Of a stretch of DNA of 64,000 nucleotides, positions 48,096 through 59,074 are shown piece after piece; position 1 is the first letter of the stretch; each line of letters starts with the position of its first letter. The notes under the pieces were generated by a model, which made no database searches, was not told the DNA's origin, and saw only the letters and a list, made by a program, of their open reading frames with translations. The position numbers and the translations under genes were made by a program. This DNA is from Endozoicomonas sp. G2_1 (GTDB taxonomy: Bacteria > Pseudomonadota > Gammaproteobacteria > Enterobacterales > Alteromonadaceae), in assembly GCF_017744155.1 (NCBI RefSeq), contig NZ_JAGHQT010000009.1, positions 1-64,000 of the forward strand. The letters are read 5' to 3'.

Positions 48096-49594
48096 TGCAC
48101 CTCCCCGCCAGTTTTCGCTGGTTTGCTTGACAGTGCTTGCACCTCATCCGCGAAAACTTGCCCGCGCTCAGCAAAGTTTTTAAATATATCCATGCTGGCA
48201 CACGCTGGAGACAACAAAACAATATCGCCAGCCTTGGCGCTCTCAGCAGCACTTTCAACGGCAGCTTGCAGCGAGCTTACTTGCTGTGATTTTTCAGATA
48301 GCGCCGCTATTTTGGCGCCATCTTGGCCATAACAAAACACGCGACTAACATGTGCTTCAATTAACGCGGCCAAAGGACTAAAATCAGCGCCTTTACCAAG
48401 GCCGCCAGCAATTAAGTAAAGCTTTTGTTCTGGAGTTTGTGGTGCTAAGCCTGCAATTGCCGCCTGTGTTGCGCCAACATTAGTCGCTTTTGAATCGTTT
48501 ACCCACAAAATATCATCGTTGCTAGCAACTGGCTGACAGCGATGTGCCAAGCCCGTAAACTCTGGCAACAAGGCAACTAATGCTTGCAGTGGCCAACCCA
48601 CTGAGGTTGCTAACGCCATCGCTGCTAGGCAATTTAAACCATTGTGAGCACCGGCGATTGGCAATTTATCTAAAGCGATCAGTGCTTGTTCACCAAAGCA
48701 CAAATGCAAGCTCTCGGTTGACGAATTACTTTCGGTTGACGCTTTCATCGCCAAGCCAAACTGACCGGCTTCGGGCTCATCTAAACCAAAGCTAATCACT
48801 TGAGTATCAGCACTTGATAACTCATTAGGCAGTTGAGTCGCTGAGTCTTGACGATTCACCACTGCAACCTTGGCATCTTGGTAGATGCGCTGTTTAATGC
48901 GCTGATAATTCGCCATATCGCCGTGGCGATCGAGGTGGTCATCACTTAAATTCAATACAGTCGCCGCGCTTGGCGCCAAGCTTGATAATGTTTCCAATTG
49001 AAAACTCGACAATTCAAGAATCAAGTAATCCGGTAACGCTTGCTCGCCTTCAGTTGTGCTATCAAAGCAATTTAAGTTATCGAGTACCGGTGTACCGATA
49101 TTGCCACCAAGTTGTGCGTTGAGGTTTAAACGGCTGGCCCAAAATTGCAACAAGCTCACCACCGTTGATTTGCCGTTCGAGCCAGTGACTGCGATAACTT
49201 TTGGACGTTTTTGCTGATTAAGACTCTGAGCCCCAGCGTTAGTCTCAGCGTTGTCAGTCAAATCACTAGAAATTAGCCGACAATAAAGCTCAACATCGCC
49301 CCAAAGCTCAGCATCAGGTTTAATCCACGCCAATTCAGGCGTTGCTAAATCAATGCCCGGGCTAATCAAGACGATATCCGCTCGCGCCAACCAGTCTTTG
49401 CGCCATTGCCCCAATGCCAATTGGCCAAGTGAGAAGGTCTCGGCAAACGATTGTGCATCGATAATGTTATCGCGACTGTCATTGAGCTCAAAGGCAATGT
49501 TGTGACGCTGTAAAAAACGCGCGCAAGACAGTCCCGAAAGCCCAGCTCCCAGTACTAAGACACGCTTGTTTTTTAACAGTGACAAGGTTTGCAC
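48089..49594 (-). CDS. murD: UDP-MurNAc-L-alanine--D-glutamate ligase
   Basis: The enzyme adds D-Glu to UDP-MurNAc-L-Ala. The P-loop is [13 protein letters not shown], and DDHLDRHG and WVNDSKATN are family marks. At 501 residues it is longer than E. coli MurD (438). The extra residues are in Ser/Asn/Gln-rich loops (about 115-130, [14 protein letters not shown], and about 285-305, [10 protein letters not shown]) that should lie on the surface. Confidence 0.95.
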   Translation of the reverse strand: MQTLSLLKNKRVLVLGAGLSGLSCARFLQRHNIAFELNDSRDNIIDAQSFAETFSLGQLALGQWRKDWLARADIVLISPGIDLATPELAWIKPDAELWGDVELYCRLISSDLTDNAETNAGAQSLNQQKRPKVIAVTGSNGKSTVVSLLQFWASRLNLNAQLGGNIGTPVLDNLNCFDSTTEGEQALPDYLILELSSFQLETLSSLAPSAATVLNLSDDHLDRHGDMANYQRIKQRIYQDAKVAVVNRQDSATQLPNELSSADTQVISFGLDEPEAGQFGLAMKASTESNSSTESLHLCFGEQALIALDKLPIAGAHNGLNCLAAMALATSVGWPLQALVALLPEFTGLAHRCQPVASNDDILWVNDSKATNVGATQAAIAGLAPQTPEQKLYLIAGGLGKGADFSPLAALIEAHVSRVFCYGQDGAKIAALSEKSQQVSSLQAAVESAAESAKAGDIVLLSPACASMDIFKNFAERGQVFADEVQALSSKPAKTGGEVQC

Positions 49595-49618
49595 TTTGTT
49601 ATCTTCTCGCTTTTATCG

Positions 49619-50698
49619 TTATCTAAGTTTCAATGTCGCTAAACCAACCAACACTAAAATCAGTGAAATAATCCAAAACCTGACGATCACTCTTGGCTCA
49701 GGCCAACCTTTTAATTCGTAGTGGTGGTGAATTGGCGCCATTCTAAAAATCCGTTGGCCGCGCAGCTTGTAGGAGCCAACCTGTAAAATAACTGAGACCG
49801 TTTCCATAACAAAAACGCCACCCATAATAAATAAAACAAGTTCTTGGCGAACCAATACCGCAATCACACCTAAAGAAGCGCCTAGTGCTAATGAACCAAC
49901 ATCGCCCATAAAGACTTGGGCTGGATAGGTGTTGAACCACAAAAAGCCAAGCCCTGCGCCAACAATCGCGGTACAAACCACCACTAATTCGCTGGTCATT
50001 GGAATATAAGGAATATTGAGGTAAGCAGAAAAGTTAACATTACCGGTAACGTAAGCGAAAATAGCGAGCGCACCGGCAACCATAATGGTTGGTACAATAG
50101 CAAGTCCGTCTAAGCCATCGGTTAAGTTAACCGCATTACTAGTGCCGACAATAACGAAATAGGTCATTGCGATGTATAACAAGCCAAGTTGCGGCAGCAC
50201 ATCTTTAACAAATGGAATCAACAACTGAGTTTCCGCCGGTTGAGCAATACTATATAAAAAGAAAGCCGTTCCTAAACCAATCACGGTTTGCCAAAAGTAT
50301 TTCCAACGCGCGATTAAGCCTTTTGAGTCTTTGCGAATCACTTTGCGATAGTCGTCGACAAAACCAATAATCCCAAAGCTGGCGACGACAAATAGCACCA
50401 CCCACACATAAACGTTAGTTAAGTCGCCCCACAGTAAAACACTGAAAATAATTGCAGTCAGTATCAACAAGCCGCCCATGGTTGGCGTACCTGACTTTGA
50501 CAAATGACTTTCAGGGCCGTCATCGCGCACGGTTTGACCGATTTGCATGCGCTGTAAACCGCGAATCAGTTTAGGACCAAAATACAATGAAATAGCAAGC
50601 GCAGTTAACGTGCTAACGATGGCGCGAAAGGTCAAATATGAAAAAACGTTAAAACCGCTAAAATACTGGGTTAAAAATTCACCAAGCCAGAGTAACAT
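49619..50698 (-). CDS. mraY: Phospho-MurNAc-pentapeptide translocase MraY
   Basis: The 359-residue ten-helix enzyme makes lipid I from UDP-MurNAc-pentapeptide and undecaprenyl phosphate. Catalytic aspartates lie in FVDDYRKV and [13 protein letters not shown]. The APIHHHYE loop is present. The start overlaps the murF stop by one base (TAATG). Confidence 0.97.
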   Translation of the reverse strand: MLLWLGEFLTQYFSGFNVFSYLTFRAIVSTLTALAISLYFGPKLIRGLQRMQIGQTVRDDGPESHLSKSGTPTMGGLLILTAIIFSVLLWGDLTNVYVWVVLFVVASFGIIGFVDDYRKVIRKDSKGLIARWKYFWQTVIGLGTAFFLYSIAQPAETQLLIPFVKDVLPQLGLLYIAMTYFVIVGTSNAVNLTDGLDGLAIVPTIMVAGALAIFAYVTGNVNFSAYLNIPYIPMTSELVVVCTAIVGAGLGFLWFNTYPAQVFMGDVGSLALGASLGVIAVLVRQELVLFIMGGVFVMETVSVILQVGSYKLRGQRIFRMAPIHHHYELKGWPEPRVIVRFWIISLILVLVGLATLKLR

Positions 50699-52149
50699 TA
50701 GCTTTGCTCCCCATTACTTTGCTGTGAATACCAATCAAGTACCCCTTGAACGACCTGCTCCATACGTGCACTACGCGAGCCTTTTACTAACATGGATACT
50801 TGCTGCTCCTGTTTATTGGTTTGAGAAAAAGCGTTTGAATTAGCTTCAAGCATTGAAATAATTTCGTTGACCACATCTGCGTGTTGATAAAAATGCTGAC
50901 CATTACCACATTCAGATGATGTTGCACCTTGATAAGCATTAACGGTATGTTGGCTTAAAACACCAAAGCCCAATAGCACTTCAATACCTTGCTCTGCGGC
51001 AAACTGACCAATTTCGGCGTGATATGCTCGCGCTTCTGCGCCCAATTCCGCCATATCACCAAGGGCTAAAATGCGCTTGCCCGGATATGTTGCCAGTAAT
51101 TTTATTGCTGCTTTTATTGAGGCGACATTGGCATTGTAGCTATCGTCGATAAGCTTAGTATTTGCACCCAGTTGATGGAGGTTTAACCGCCCTTTTACTG
51201 CGCTCATTTGGCTAAGGCCAAGCGCTATATCATCGAGGCTAGCGCCTAGTGATAAACAAATTGTTGCTGCGGCGACGGCGTTACAAATGTTGTGTTCGCC
51301 CGGTACAGTAAGCTGAACAAAAGTGCTACCAACAGGCGTGTGTAAGCGAAAACTTGCACAGCCGTTGTCATCTAAAATCGCGTCGCTACTAAAGTAATCG
51401 ACATCGCTGGTGGCAAAGTCTTTGTCGCAAGCAAATTGTCGCACTGTTTTATCGGCTAGTACTTGCTGCCACTTGTCGGCAAAGCTACAAGCTTGGTTAT
51501 AAATGGCGATGCCACCAGCAGCCAAGCCTTGATAAATTTCGCCTTTAGCACGAGCAACACCACATAAGCTGCCAAACCCTTCGATATGAGCAGCGCCAAT
51601 GTTATTGATCAAGGCAACGTCTGGCTTGGTTAATCCCGTTGTGTAAGCAATTTCACCAATGTGATTAGCACCGAGTTCAACCACGGCAAAGTGATGATCT
51701 TGCTCTAAGCGCAGTAAGGTTAACGGCACACCAATATCGTTGTTAAAATTGCCATCGGTCACTAACACTTTACCCAATCGCGATAAAACGGCGGCAACCA
51801 TTTCTCGCACTGTGGTTTTGCCGCTGCTGCCAGTAATAGCAACCGTTTTCGGTGCCACTTGTTGTTTGACATAAGCTGCTAACTGGCCTAACGCACGATG
51901 AGTGTCTTCAACAATCACCTGACTAATATCTAGAGCCTGTTGTTCACTGACAATCAGCGCACTCGCCCCTTGTGAACAGGCTTGTTGCGCAAACTTATGG
52001 CCATCAAAATTAGGGCCTTTTAACGCTAAAAAGACTTGTTCTGGCGCCAAAGCTCGGCTGTCGGTAGTGACTGAGTCAATGATCTTATCAGCGCCGACTA
52101 AACGGCCAGATAAAACCTCAGCAATGGTGGCAAGCGAGAGTGAAATCAA
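50698..52149 (-). CDS. murF: UDP-MurNAc-tripeptide--D-Ala-D-Ala ligase
   Basis: The 483-residue ligase completes the UDP-MurNAc-pentapeptide. The ATP loop is [25 protein letters not shown] and [14 protein letters not shown] are typical. The start overlaps the murE stop by 4 bp. Confidence 0.96.
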   Translation of the reverse strand: MISLSLATIAEVLSGRLVGADKIIDSVTTDSRALAPEQVFLALKGPNFDGHKFAQQACSQGASALIVSEQQALDISQVIVEDTHRALGQLAAYVKQQVAPKTVAITGSSGKTTVREMVAAVLSRLGKVLVTDGNFNNDIGVPLTLLRLEQDHHFAVVELGANHIGEIAYTTGLTKPDVALINNIGAAHIEGFGSLCGVARAKGEIYQGLAAGGIAIYNQACSFADKWQQVLADKTVRQFACDKDFATSDVDYFSSDAILDDNGCASFRLHTPVGSTFVQLTVPGEHNICNAVAAATICLSLGASLDDIALGLSQMSAVKGRLNLHQLGANTKLIDDSYNANVASIKAAIKLLATYPGKRILALGDMAELGAEARAYHAEIGQFAAEQGIEVLLGFGVLSQHTVNAYQGATSSECGNGQHFYQHADVVNEIISMLEANSNAFSQTNKQEQQVSMLVKGSRSARMEQVVQGVLDWYSQQSNGEQS

Positions 52150-53804
52150 AGCTTAACCTCCGATTTATCCGACCATTGTTGGCTAGATTGTGATTGTTGA
52201 TAAAGCTCAGCAACCAAAGCTCTTTCGTCGTAAGGCAATACTTGCTCACCTAGGATAATCGAAGTTTCATGGCCTTTTCCGGCCAACAAAATAATGTCGC
52301 CCGCATTGCTGCAAGCTATTGTTTGACGTACCGCTTGACTGCGGTCATAGCAAACAGAAACCTTGTTCAAATTGGTGATACCGCCTTGAATATCACTGAC
52401 AATAGCCTCAGGAGCTTCATTGCGCGGGTTGTCATTAGTTAAGACAATGGCATCAGCAAATTGCTCGGCAATAGCGCCCATTTCTTTGCGCTTGCCGCGA
52501 TCTCTATTGCCACCACAGCCAAAGACCACAATGAGCTGCCCTTGGCAGTGTTGGCGACAGGCACTTAGCGCATTGGCTAACGCGTCTGGCGTATGGGCAT
52601 AATCAACCACAGTTGCTGCGTGCTCAATATCAGTAAACAGCTCCATACGACCAGCAACCGGCTTGATCTTGATGACTGCCTCTTGAATTTCAGCTAAGAC
52701 TTGCGCTGACTTTGCACGCCCCAATGACTGTTGCTCTCTAGCCTCTTGCTGAGCCAGCTTTTTCAATTGCTGGTCTAAGACCACCGCAATTGCCGCGAGC
52801 AAATTATCTATGTTGAAATCGCCAAGTAATGCACTTGTCATTTGGCACTGACCAAACTCGGTTTCTAAGGTAAAACTAACGCCACTGGCACTGTGCTCAA
52901 TATCACAGGCGTAGAGGTAACGGCTAAATACTTTAACGCTTGGCTGACGACCGTAAACCAAGCTATTTTGCAGTTGTGGTAACTGTTTCAACCAGCTCTG
53001 GGCTTGGCTGTCATCACCGTTTAACACAGTCACTTGTTGCGGGCGTTCTGCATTTAAACCAGCAACGGCAAAAATTTGTGCTTTAGCCTCGGCGTAACTC
53101 GCCATGTCACCGTGATAATCTAAATGGTCACGGCTTAAGTTAGTAAAGACAGCGACATCGAGTTCATCGGCATTAATGCGCCCTTGACTCAACGCGTGAG
53201 ACGAGACTTCCATCGCCACTTGTTCAATGTTTTGTTCAACAAAATCATTAAATAACTGATGAAGTTCAATCGCGCCCGGCGTCGTGTTATTTACTGGTGC
53301 TAACTGGGCTAATTTACCGGCGCCTGTGGTACCGATTATGGCCGCATTGCCACCGAGTAAATCAAATAACTGAGCAATTAATTGGCTGACACTGGTTTTA
53401 CCGTTAGTGCCGGTAATACCTATGGTTAGCATGCTATTTTGTGGTGCGCGGTAATATGCTTTGGCCGCATTGAACAAGCGTTTATTCAAGTCAAAACAAC
53501 TAAGTACTGGCACCTCAGCGCAAGTTTGCAACTGACCGTGTTCTTGCTCAGTTTCACAGCCGGCGATAACAAGGCGAGCACCTTGTTCGACCGCTTTGTC
53601 AATAAAAGCGCGACCATCAAGCTGATGACCAATCACAGCGAAGAAAATATCGCTGTTTGACACTAAGCGACTATCAACGTGCAATTGACCGAAACACTCA
53701 TGCTCTTGAATAAGTGTTTGAGCTGCTAGTGAAGAAGACAGGTCGAGCACTTGTAACAAGGCCTGCAAATCAAATGACTGTTGAGCTCTGTTGAGGTTAG
53801 ACAT
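52146..53804 (-). CDS. murE: UDP-MurNAc-L-Ala-D-Glu--meso-diaminopimelate ligase
   Basis: The 552-residue ligase adds meso-DAP; the DNPR motif (TNDNPRNEAPE) that selects DAP is present. The ATP loop is GITGTNGKTSVSQL. I chose the ATG at 53804 because GGGAGGA lies just upstream. An earlier in-frame start at 53837 lies deeper in ftsI. It overlaps ftsI by 8 bp. It is longer than E. coli MurE (495), mainly through a Gln/Glu-rich insert near residues 360-380. Confidence 0.95.
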   Translation of the reverse strand: MSNLNRAQQSFDLQALLQVLDLSSSLAAQTLIQEHECFGQLHVDSRLVSNSDIFFAVIGHQLDGRAFIDKAVEQGARLVIAGCETEQEHGQLQTCAEVPVLSCFDLNKRLFNAAKAYYRAPQNSMLTIGITGTNGKTSVSQLIAQLFDLLGGNAAIIGTTGAGKLAQLAPVNNTTPGAIELHQLFNDFVEQNIEQVAMEVSSHALSQGRINADELDVAVFTNLSRDHLDYHGDMASYAEAKAQIFAVAGLNAERPQQVTVLNGDDSQAQSWLKQLPQLQNSLVYGRQPSVKVFSRYLYACDIEHSASGVSFTLETEFGQCQMTSALLGDFNIDNLLAAIAVVLDQQLKKLAQQEAREQQSLGRAKSAQVLAEIQEAVIKIKPVAGRMELFTDIEHAATVVDYAHTPDALANALSACRQHCQGQLIVVFGCGGNRDRGKRKEMGAIAEQFADAIVLTNDNPRNEAPEAIVSDIQGGITNLNKVSVCYDRSQAVRQTIACSNAGDIILLAGKGHETSIILGEQVLPYDERALVAELYQQSQSSQQWSDKSEVKL

Positions 53805-55566
53805 TACTATGTCCTCCCGCAACAGCATTGCCAACATTGGCCGATTGTGAACGACGCTCTTGACCCGATTTGTTTAATTTATCTGGCGCTATATTCAAAA
53901 TTTGTAAGGCGCCTTTCATCACCCGAGAAAACACAGGTGCGGCAACATCACCACCGTGGTACAAATCGCCACCCGGCTCATTGATCAATACCACAACCAC
54001 TAATTCAGGGTCAGAAATCGGTGCCACACCGGCAAATAAGCCGACGTAATCATTACCGTAACCACCAGCAATGGCTTTGATGCTGGTGCCAGTTTTACCA
54101 CCAACGCGATAACCTTCAACTTTTGCTTTTGTGGCCGACTCTTCAACGACACCTTCCAACAACGCCAACAAATATTGCGTCATTTCTGTACTGTAAATAC
54201 GCTCACCTTCCGGCGCTTTGTCGAGTTTAGTAATCGAGAATGGAATCTTGGTACCGCCATTTGCCAAGGTTGCGTAAAAGCGCGCCAGCTGCATTGGCGT
54301 AATCGCCAAGCCGTAACCAAAAGAAAGCGTTGCCAATTCAAACTTTGACCAGCGCTGACGGTCGTGCATCAAGCCAGCACTTTCACCAATTAAGCCGGAA
54401 CCGGTGTCTTCACTAAAACCCGCTTCAAAAAACTTATCGAGTAAAAAGTCTTTTGGCATCGACAAGGCTAACTTGGCAGTGCCCATGTTAGACGAAGTAT
54501 TGAGGATTTCTTGTAAGTTGAGCTTACCGCGATTAAACGGATCTTTAACCAAACGGCCGCCAAGACGCATGCGACCTGGGCTAGTATTGATCACCGTACT
54601 TTTTTCGGCACTGCCAAACTCTAATGCTGACAATACCGAGAGCGGCTTCATGGTTGAGCCCGGCTCCGCCATATCAGTAATAGCGCGATTTCTAAACCTG
54701 TGCTGTGCCGTGTTGGCGCGATTATTTGGGTTGTACGACGGGTTGTTAACTAAACCTAAAATTTCACCGGTGTGAACATTAGCAACCACAACCGACCCCG
54801 AAGTTGCTTTAAATGCCGATACCGCACCTTTTAGCTCTTTGTAAGCAAGGGCTTGAATACGCTGGTCAATACTCAGTACTAAATCTTGTGGTTTTTCAGC
54901 CGCTTCAACCGATAAGATTTCAATTTTGCGACCTTTGGCGTCTTTGCGAAACTGCTTGGCACCGCTGGCACCAGTGAGTAGTTGGTCGTAAACTCGCTCA
55001 ACGCCTTCAATGCCTTTATCGTCGACATTGGTGAAACCAACAACATGAGCACTAATTTCACCGGCGGGGTAAAAGCGCTTAGACTCTTTTCTCAGGTGAA
55101 TACCGGGGATTTTTAACGCTTTAATGTAATCAGCAACGGCCGGAGAAACTTGGCGCTCAACGTACAAAAAGCGGCGTTTTGGATTTTTAACGACGCGATT
55201 GGTGAGCTTGTTAACATCGTGCCCCAAAACATCGGCGAGGGCTTGCCAGTGTTCGGTCATAGTCAATGCATTGCGCTCAACGACAATTTTAGGGTCGGCC
55301 CAAACGGTTTCAACTGGAACGCTAATGGCTAGCTCAGCACCAGTGCGATCTAAAATAGAGCCGCGTTGCACATCACTCGACAAGGTGCGCAGTGATCGCA
55401 TATCGCCCTGTTTGCGTAACATATCTGGTTCAATGACTTGAATATAAGCGCTACGAGCGGCTAAACCGCTGTAAACTAATAGAATAACGCCCAGCACTAA
55501 GTAGAAGCGCCAGGCAACTGAATTTGGCTTGTTTTTATTGCTTTTCTTACTAGCAGCCTTATTCAT
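53797..55566 (-). CDS. ftsI: Septal transpeptidase FtsI (PBP3)
   Basis: The 589-residue class B penicillin-binding protein crosslinks septal peptidoglycan. It has a membrane anchor at about 20-40 and the non-catalytic domain. The transpeptidase has S304 in the STMK box, SSN (NTSSNMG) and KTGTS. Length equals E. coli FtsI (588). The start overlaps the ftsL stop (ATGA). Confidence 0.97.
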   Translation of the reverse strand: MNKAASKKSNKNKPNSVAWRFYLVLGVILLVYSGLAARSAYIQVIEPDMLRKQGDMRSLRTLSSDVQRGSILDRTGAELAISVPVETVWADPKIVVERNALTMTEHWQALADVLGHDVNKLTNRVVKNPKRRFLYVERQVSPAVADYIKALKIPGIHLRKESKRFYPAGEISAHVVGFTNVDDKGIEGVERVYDQLLTGASGAKQFRKDAKGRKIEILSVEAAEKPQDLVLSIDQRIQALAYKELKGAVSAFKATSGSVVVANVHTGEILGLVNNPSYNPNNRANTAQHRFRNRAITDMAEPGSTMKPLSVLSALEFGSAEKSTVINTSPGRMRLGGRLVKDPFNRGKLNLQEILNTSSNMGTAKLALSMPKDFLLDKFFEAGFSEDTGSGLIGESAGLMHDRQRWSKFELATLSFGYGLAITPMQLARFYATLANGGTKIPFSITKLDKAPEGERIYSTEMTQYLLALLEGVVEESATKAKVEGYRVGGKTGTSIKAIAGGYGNDYVGLFAGVAPISDPELVVVVLINEPGGDLYHGGDVAAPVFSRVMKGALQILNIAPDKLNKSGQERRSQSANVGNAVAGGHSNV

Positions 55567-55877
55567 GGTAATTCTATAATCACTTCTGATTCTATGTTTG
55601 GTCGTTTCATGTTTAACAGCTTGCCGGCTTTACTCTCTATCGAGCTGTGCTCTGCTAAGCTGTTTTGTTCAAGCAGCAAATTTCGCCACTCGATATCTAA
55701 TTCATCTCGTTGACTTAACAACTGTTCAAGTTCACTGGTGGTTTGACGATTTAAGTGGGTGAAATAAACCACTGCAAACGCCGACAAAACCACTAACGCC
55801 ATCAAGGTATAAGTCAATATATGACGACGAATGTCCTGCCAAATTTCTATTGCCAGTACGACTTTTGCCGACGCCAT
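55563..55877 (-). CDS. ftsL: Cell division protein FtsL
   Basis: The 104-residue bitopic protein has one helix (about 20-42) and a periplasmic leucine-zipper-like coiled coil (LEQLLSQRDELDIEWRNLL). It works in the FtsQLB complex that activates FtsWI. Position between rsmH and ftsI confirms the call. Confidence 0.93.
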   Translation of the reverse strand: MASAKVVLAIEIWQDIRRHILTYTLMALVVLSAFAVVYFTHLNRQTTSELEQLLSQRDELDIEWRNLLLEQNSLAEHSSIESKAGKLLNMKRPNIESEVIIELP

Positions 55878-55895
55878 CTTCGCTCTTCCCTATGC

Positions 55896-56849
55896 TTAAT
55901 CGCAATCCGCCAAGCGCTCAGCAATTCGCAATACTGAGCTGCGCGATCTCACGTTTCTTTCTACTTCGCCTTTCGTTGGCTTTAAGCGTTTGCCAACCAG
56001 CGATAATTTTTTGCCTTTTTGCAATTCAGCTTCGGTAATCGGCATGCCACGAGGGACTTGTTTACCCTGTGAGTGCTTCGCCATAAACTGTTTAACCATG
56101 CGGTCTTCAAGTGAATGGAAACTTATCACCACTAAACGGCCGCCCGGCGCTAACACATCAAGGGCTGCGTTAAGTGCCTTTTCAATTTGATCTAATTCGC
56201 TGTTGATATACATGCGAATTGCTTGAAAGCTTCGAGTTGCTGGATGTTTCTTGATCTCGCGCTGAGGTGCAGTTTTGGCAATTAGTTTAGCCAACTCACT
56301 GGTGCGCGTTAACGGCTGTTCATCGCGACTATCGACAATGGCATTGGCAATGCGCCACGCGTGTTTTTCTTCGCCAAAGGTTTTTAGTACCCAGCTGATA
56401 TCTTCAACATCGGCAACGGCTAGCCACTCGGCGGCGGTTTGTCCCTTTGAGGTATCCATGCGCATATCGAGCGGGCCGTCGTTCATAAAACTAAAGCCGC
56501 GCTCAGCATCGTCAAGTTGTGGCGATGAAACCCCTAAATCCAACAAAATGCCATTAACTTTACCGACTAAATCGTGTTTGGCAGCAACGTCAGCTAAATC
56601 AGCGAAGCCGGTGTGCTCAATGGTAAAACGTTGATCGTCGGCAAATTTTTGCGCCGCGGCAATGGCCGTTGGATCGCGATCGATAGCGATCAAACGTCCA
56701 TCTTGACCAAGATTGGATAACACCAAGCCAGAATGGCCGCCGCGGCCAAACGTGCCATCGATATAAACACCGTCATCTTGAATGGCTAAGCCGAAAATCG
56801 ACTCTTCAAGCAATACTGAGATATGTTGAAAATCTGTTTTTTCAGTCAT
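55896..56849 (-). CDS. rsmH: 16S rRNA (cytosine-1402-N4)-methyltransferase
   Basis: The 317-residue SAM-dependent enzyme methylates C1402 in the ribosomal P site. The SAM motif is [24 protein letters not shown] and [15 protein letters not shown] are family signatures. It starts 1 bp after the mraZ stop codon. Confidence 0.97.
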   Translation of the reverse strand: MTEKTDFQHISVLLEESIFGLAIQDDGVYIDGTFGRGGHSGLVLSNLGQDGRLIAIDRDPTAIAAAQKFADDQRFTIEHTGFADLADVAAKHDLVGKVNGILLDLGVSSPQLDDAERGFSFMNDGPLDMRMDTSKGQTAAEWLAVADVEDISWVLKTFGEEKHAWRIANAIVDSRDEQPLTRTSELAKLIAKTAPQREIKKHPATRSFQAIRMYINSELDQIEKALNAALDVLAPGGRLVVISFHSLEDRMVKQFMAKHSQGKQVPRGMPITEAELQKGKKLSLVGKRLKPTKGEVERNVRSRSSVLRIAERLADCD

Positions 56850-56850
56850 A

Positions 56851-57309
56851 TTAAAGCGACAACTCCAACGCTTGTTCCGTTAACTCAATTTCACCTGACT
56901 GGATCTTACTAATACCCTGCTGAATATGCGCGAGCCAAGCGTCTTCTTGCCATATTTCAAATTTTTTCAAGGAACCAACTAAGCGCACGTTTTTAGAGAG
57001 ATTGGCGTATTCGCGCAACGGACCGCTAAGCAATAAACGGCCAGCTTTGTCCATCTGACATTCAGTGGCATGTCCTAAAATAACTTGTTGCAGCATTTTG
57101 TTGGCTGGTTGCATACTGGAAAGACCCGCTAACTTAATTTCGATCTCTTCCCATTCATCAATTGGATAAAGCGCTAAGCAAGGGTTTTGAATATCAACGG
57201 TACAGACCAATTGCCCTTGGCAATCAGCCAACAGTTCTTCTCGATAGCGCGTTGGCATCGTGATCCTGTTTTTACTGTCGAGCGTTATCGCGCTGGTACC
57301 TTTAAACAT
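56851..57309 (-). CDS. mraZ: Transcriptional regulator MraZ
   Basis: The 152-residue protein has two SpoVT/AbrB-like halves. The opening is [20 protein letters not shown], and the second half has [16 protein letters not shown]. It forms rings that bind TGGGN repeats and represses its own dcw operon. The matching boxes lie about 90-115 bp upstream of the gene. Confidence 0.96.
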   Translation of the reverse strand: MFKGTSAITLDSKNRITMPTRYREELLADCQGQLVCTVDIQNPCLALYPIDEWEEIEIKLAGLSSMQPANKMLQQVILGHATECQMDKAGRLLLSGPLREYANLSKNVRLVGSLKKFEIWQEDAWLAHIQQGISKIQSGEIELTEQALELSL

Positions 57310-57400
57310 AAACCCGTCGTTAAAATTTAGTGTCTAATCATTTTATTTTTGCTAGCTGTGCTAACAGTATTGATTAATTGTTAGAGAAAATCAGGATAGG

Positions 57401-57464
57401 ATCCACATTTTCCCACTTTATCCCACATTGATACAGTTTAGAGAGTTAAGCAAGTCAGTGTCAA
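57401..57464 (-). promoter_or_regulatory. dcw (mraZ) promoter with three MraZ boxes
   Basis: On the minus strand TTGACA (57459-57464) and TAAACT (57435-57440) are 18 bp apart, a good sigma-70 promoter. Immediately downstream lie TGGGA (57421-57425), TGGGA (57411-57415) and TGGAT (57401-57405) at exact 10-bp spacing, matching the TGGGN repeats bound by MraZ. The rest of the 424-bp gap up to 57733 is AT-rich and shows nothing else I can name. Confidence 0.8.
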
Positions 57465-57733
57465 GCAGAGATTGACTAAATAAATGCTAAGGATCGCCAA
57501 GAAAATTGCGGGGTTGCGCGAAGTTGATGTTTTTGTGGAAGTTTGTGGATCATTCACCCAAAAAATTGTTTTTTTATCGTTGAAAAAGCAGATTACTGAT
57601 CAAATTTAACCAAATCTGGTCAACCAAATGACAAAAATTGCATCAATTGTGTCAGCAATATGGCAATTGGTATTTCGGTAGAATTTTAATAGACTGATAT
57701 CTAAGACAATAAATCGACAACATTGTGCTCACC

Positions 57734-59071
57734 ATGAAAGAAACCGCCACGAATACTCAGCGCAGGCAGCAACTCGAACAATATTTTATCAGCACCGATG
57801 GCCACAAGCCACAACAGCAAATCGCCAAACACTTAAAAATGGCAACTAGCCCATTCTTATTTTTCAGAGGTTCAGCGCCGCTTTTTTATCGCGACATAGC
57901 CGATAATTTACTCAATATTCCAGAGCAACTAGCACAAATGCCGTTGACTACCATCATGGGGGACTGCCACAGTTCTAATTTTGGCTTTTTTACCGAAGAA
58001 GGTTCCCACGGCGATAGTGTTATTTTTGCCGTTAACGATTTTGACGATGCCTGTATTGGTCAAGCAAGTTGGGAGCTCGCGCGCTTTATCACTAGCCTAT
58101 TTCTGGCTCAACACCATTGCCATGGCATTGTTACTGACCGCTACGCCAGTGAAAAAGACTATCAAAACAAGCCTGTTATTAACCAACAACACGTAATTGA
58201 TGCCAGCCGTGCATTTATCGACAGCTATATAAACAGCTGCCAACGTTCAATTGAAGATGTTAACTATCGCAGCCATGCCTTAAACAGTTTTGCTGACCAT
58301 CACATTCTTGCTAAGCGCTATCAAAAAGCCGTTAATCGCGCCGCAAATAATGAAGGCTTTAGCACCGAGAGTACATTGGCAAAAGCGGTTGATTTAACCG
58401 CCGCACCACTGCGCTTTAAAGTGTTACCCGAACGTTTTGCCCCCTTAGCGCCAAAAGAATACCAAGCAATTGAGCAAGCGTTTGCACCTTATGTTGACGA
58501 TTGTATTTTAGATATTGTTGGCCGCTTAAACGCCGGTACAGGCTCAGTCAATATGGGCCGTTACTATTTATTGGTTGGCCCAAAAAATGCGGATAAAAAT
58601 CAATTAGCCCTATGTCATGTCGTTGAAATTAAACAACAAAGGGCGGCGGCACCACTAGCAACCTTTGCCGATTTGTCGCCAGTCAACCAACTCAACCCTG
58701 CCCACTTAACCGTAAACTGCCAGCGCCGAATGCAGCGCAGCCCAGATTTGGTATTAGACGAAGTTGAGTGGCGCGGCCAACACTGGTTAGTGCGTTCAAG
58801 GCATCACGCCAAAGTCGGTATTAAACCAGAGCAAATAGCCATTGGAAAAAAAGCAGTAAACAAAGGTGGCTTTGTTCAATATGCACAAGCGTGTGGTCAC
58901 GCCTTGGCGCTAAGTCATTGCCGAGGCGATCGCAGATCAACATTATTTGAACAAGCAATTGTCGAGACACTGCCAAATGTCGCAACCGTGTTAATTGACG
59001 CCTGCCAGCAATACCTCGAACAAGTGTTGACAGATACCGAGTTATTGCAGCAGATGTTAACTGACGACTAA
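57734..59071 (+). CDS. DUF2252 family protein with kinase-like motifs
   Basis: The protein has 445 residues from the ATG at 57734; an in-frame GTG nine bases earlier is less likely. FFRGSAPLFYRD, GDCHSSNFG (D77, H79, N82) and VNDFDDA (D102, D104, D105) are DUF2252 hallmarks. They look like the catalytic HxxN and metal-binding DFD elements of aminoglycoside-phosphotransferase-type kinases, so a phosphotransferase role is inferred; the substrate is unknown. No signal peptide or membrane helix is seen. It stands alone, divergent from mraZ and convergent with the iron transporter. Confidence 0.82.
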   Translation: MKETATNTQRRQQLEQYFISTDGHKPQQQIAKHLKMATSPFLFFRGSAPLFYRDIADNLLNIPEQLAQMPLTTIMGDCHSSNFGFFTEEGSHGDSVIFAVNDFDDACIGQASWELARFITSLFLAQHHCHGIVTDRYASEKDYQNKPVINQQHVIDASRAFIDSYINSCQRSIEDVNYRSHALNSFADHHILAKRYQKAVNRAANNEGFSTESTLAKAVDLTAAPLRFKVLPERFAPLAPKEYQAIEQAFAPYVDDCILDIVGRLNAGTGSVNMGRYYLLVGPKNADKNQLALCHVVEIKQQRAAAPLATFADLSPVNQLNPAHLTVNCQRRMQRSPDLVLDEVEWRGQHWLVRSRHHAKVGIKPEQIAIGKKAVNKGGFVQYAQACGHALALSHCRGDRRSTLFEQAIVETLPNVATVLIDACQQYLEQVLTDTELLQQMLTDD

Positions 59072-59074
59072 AAG

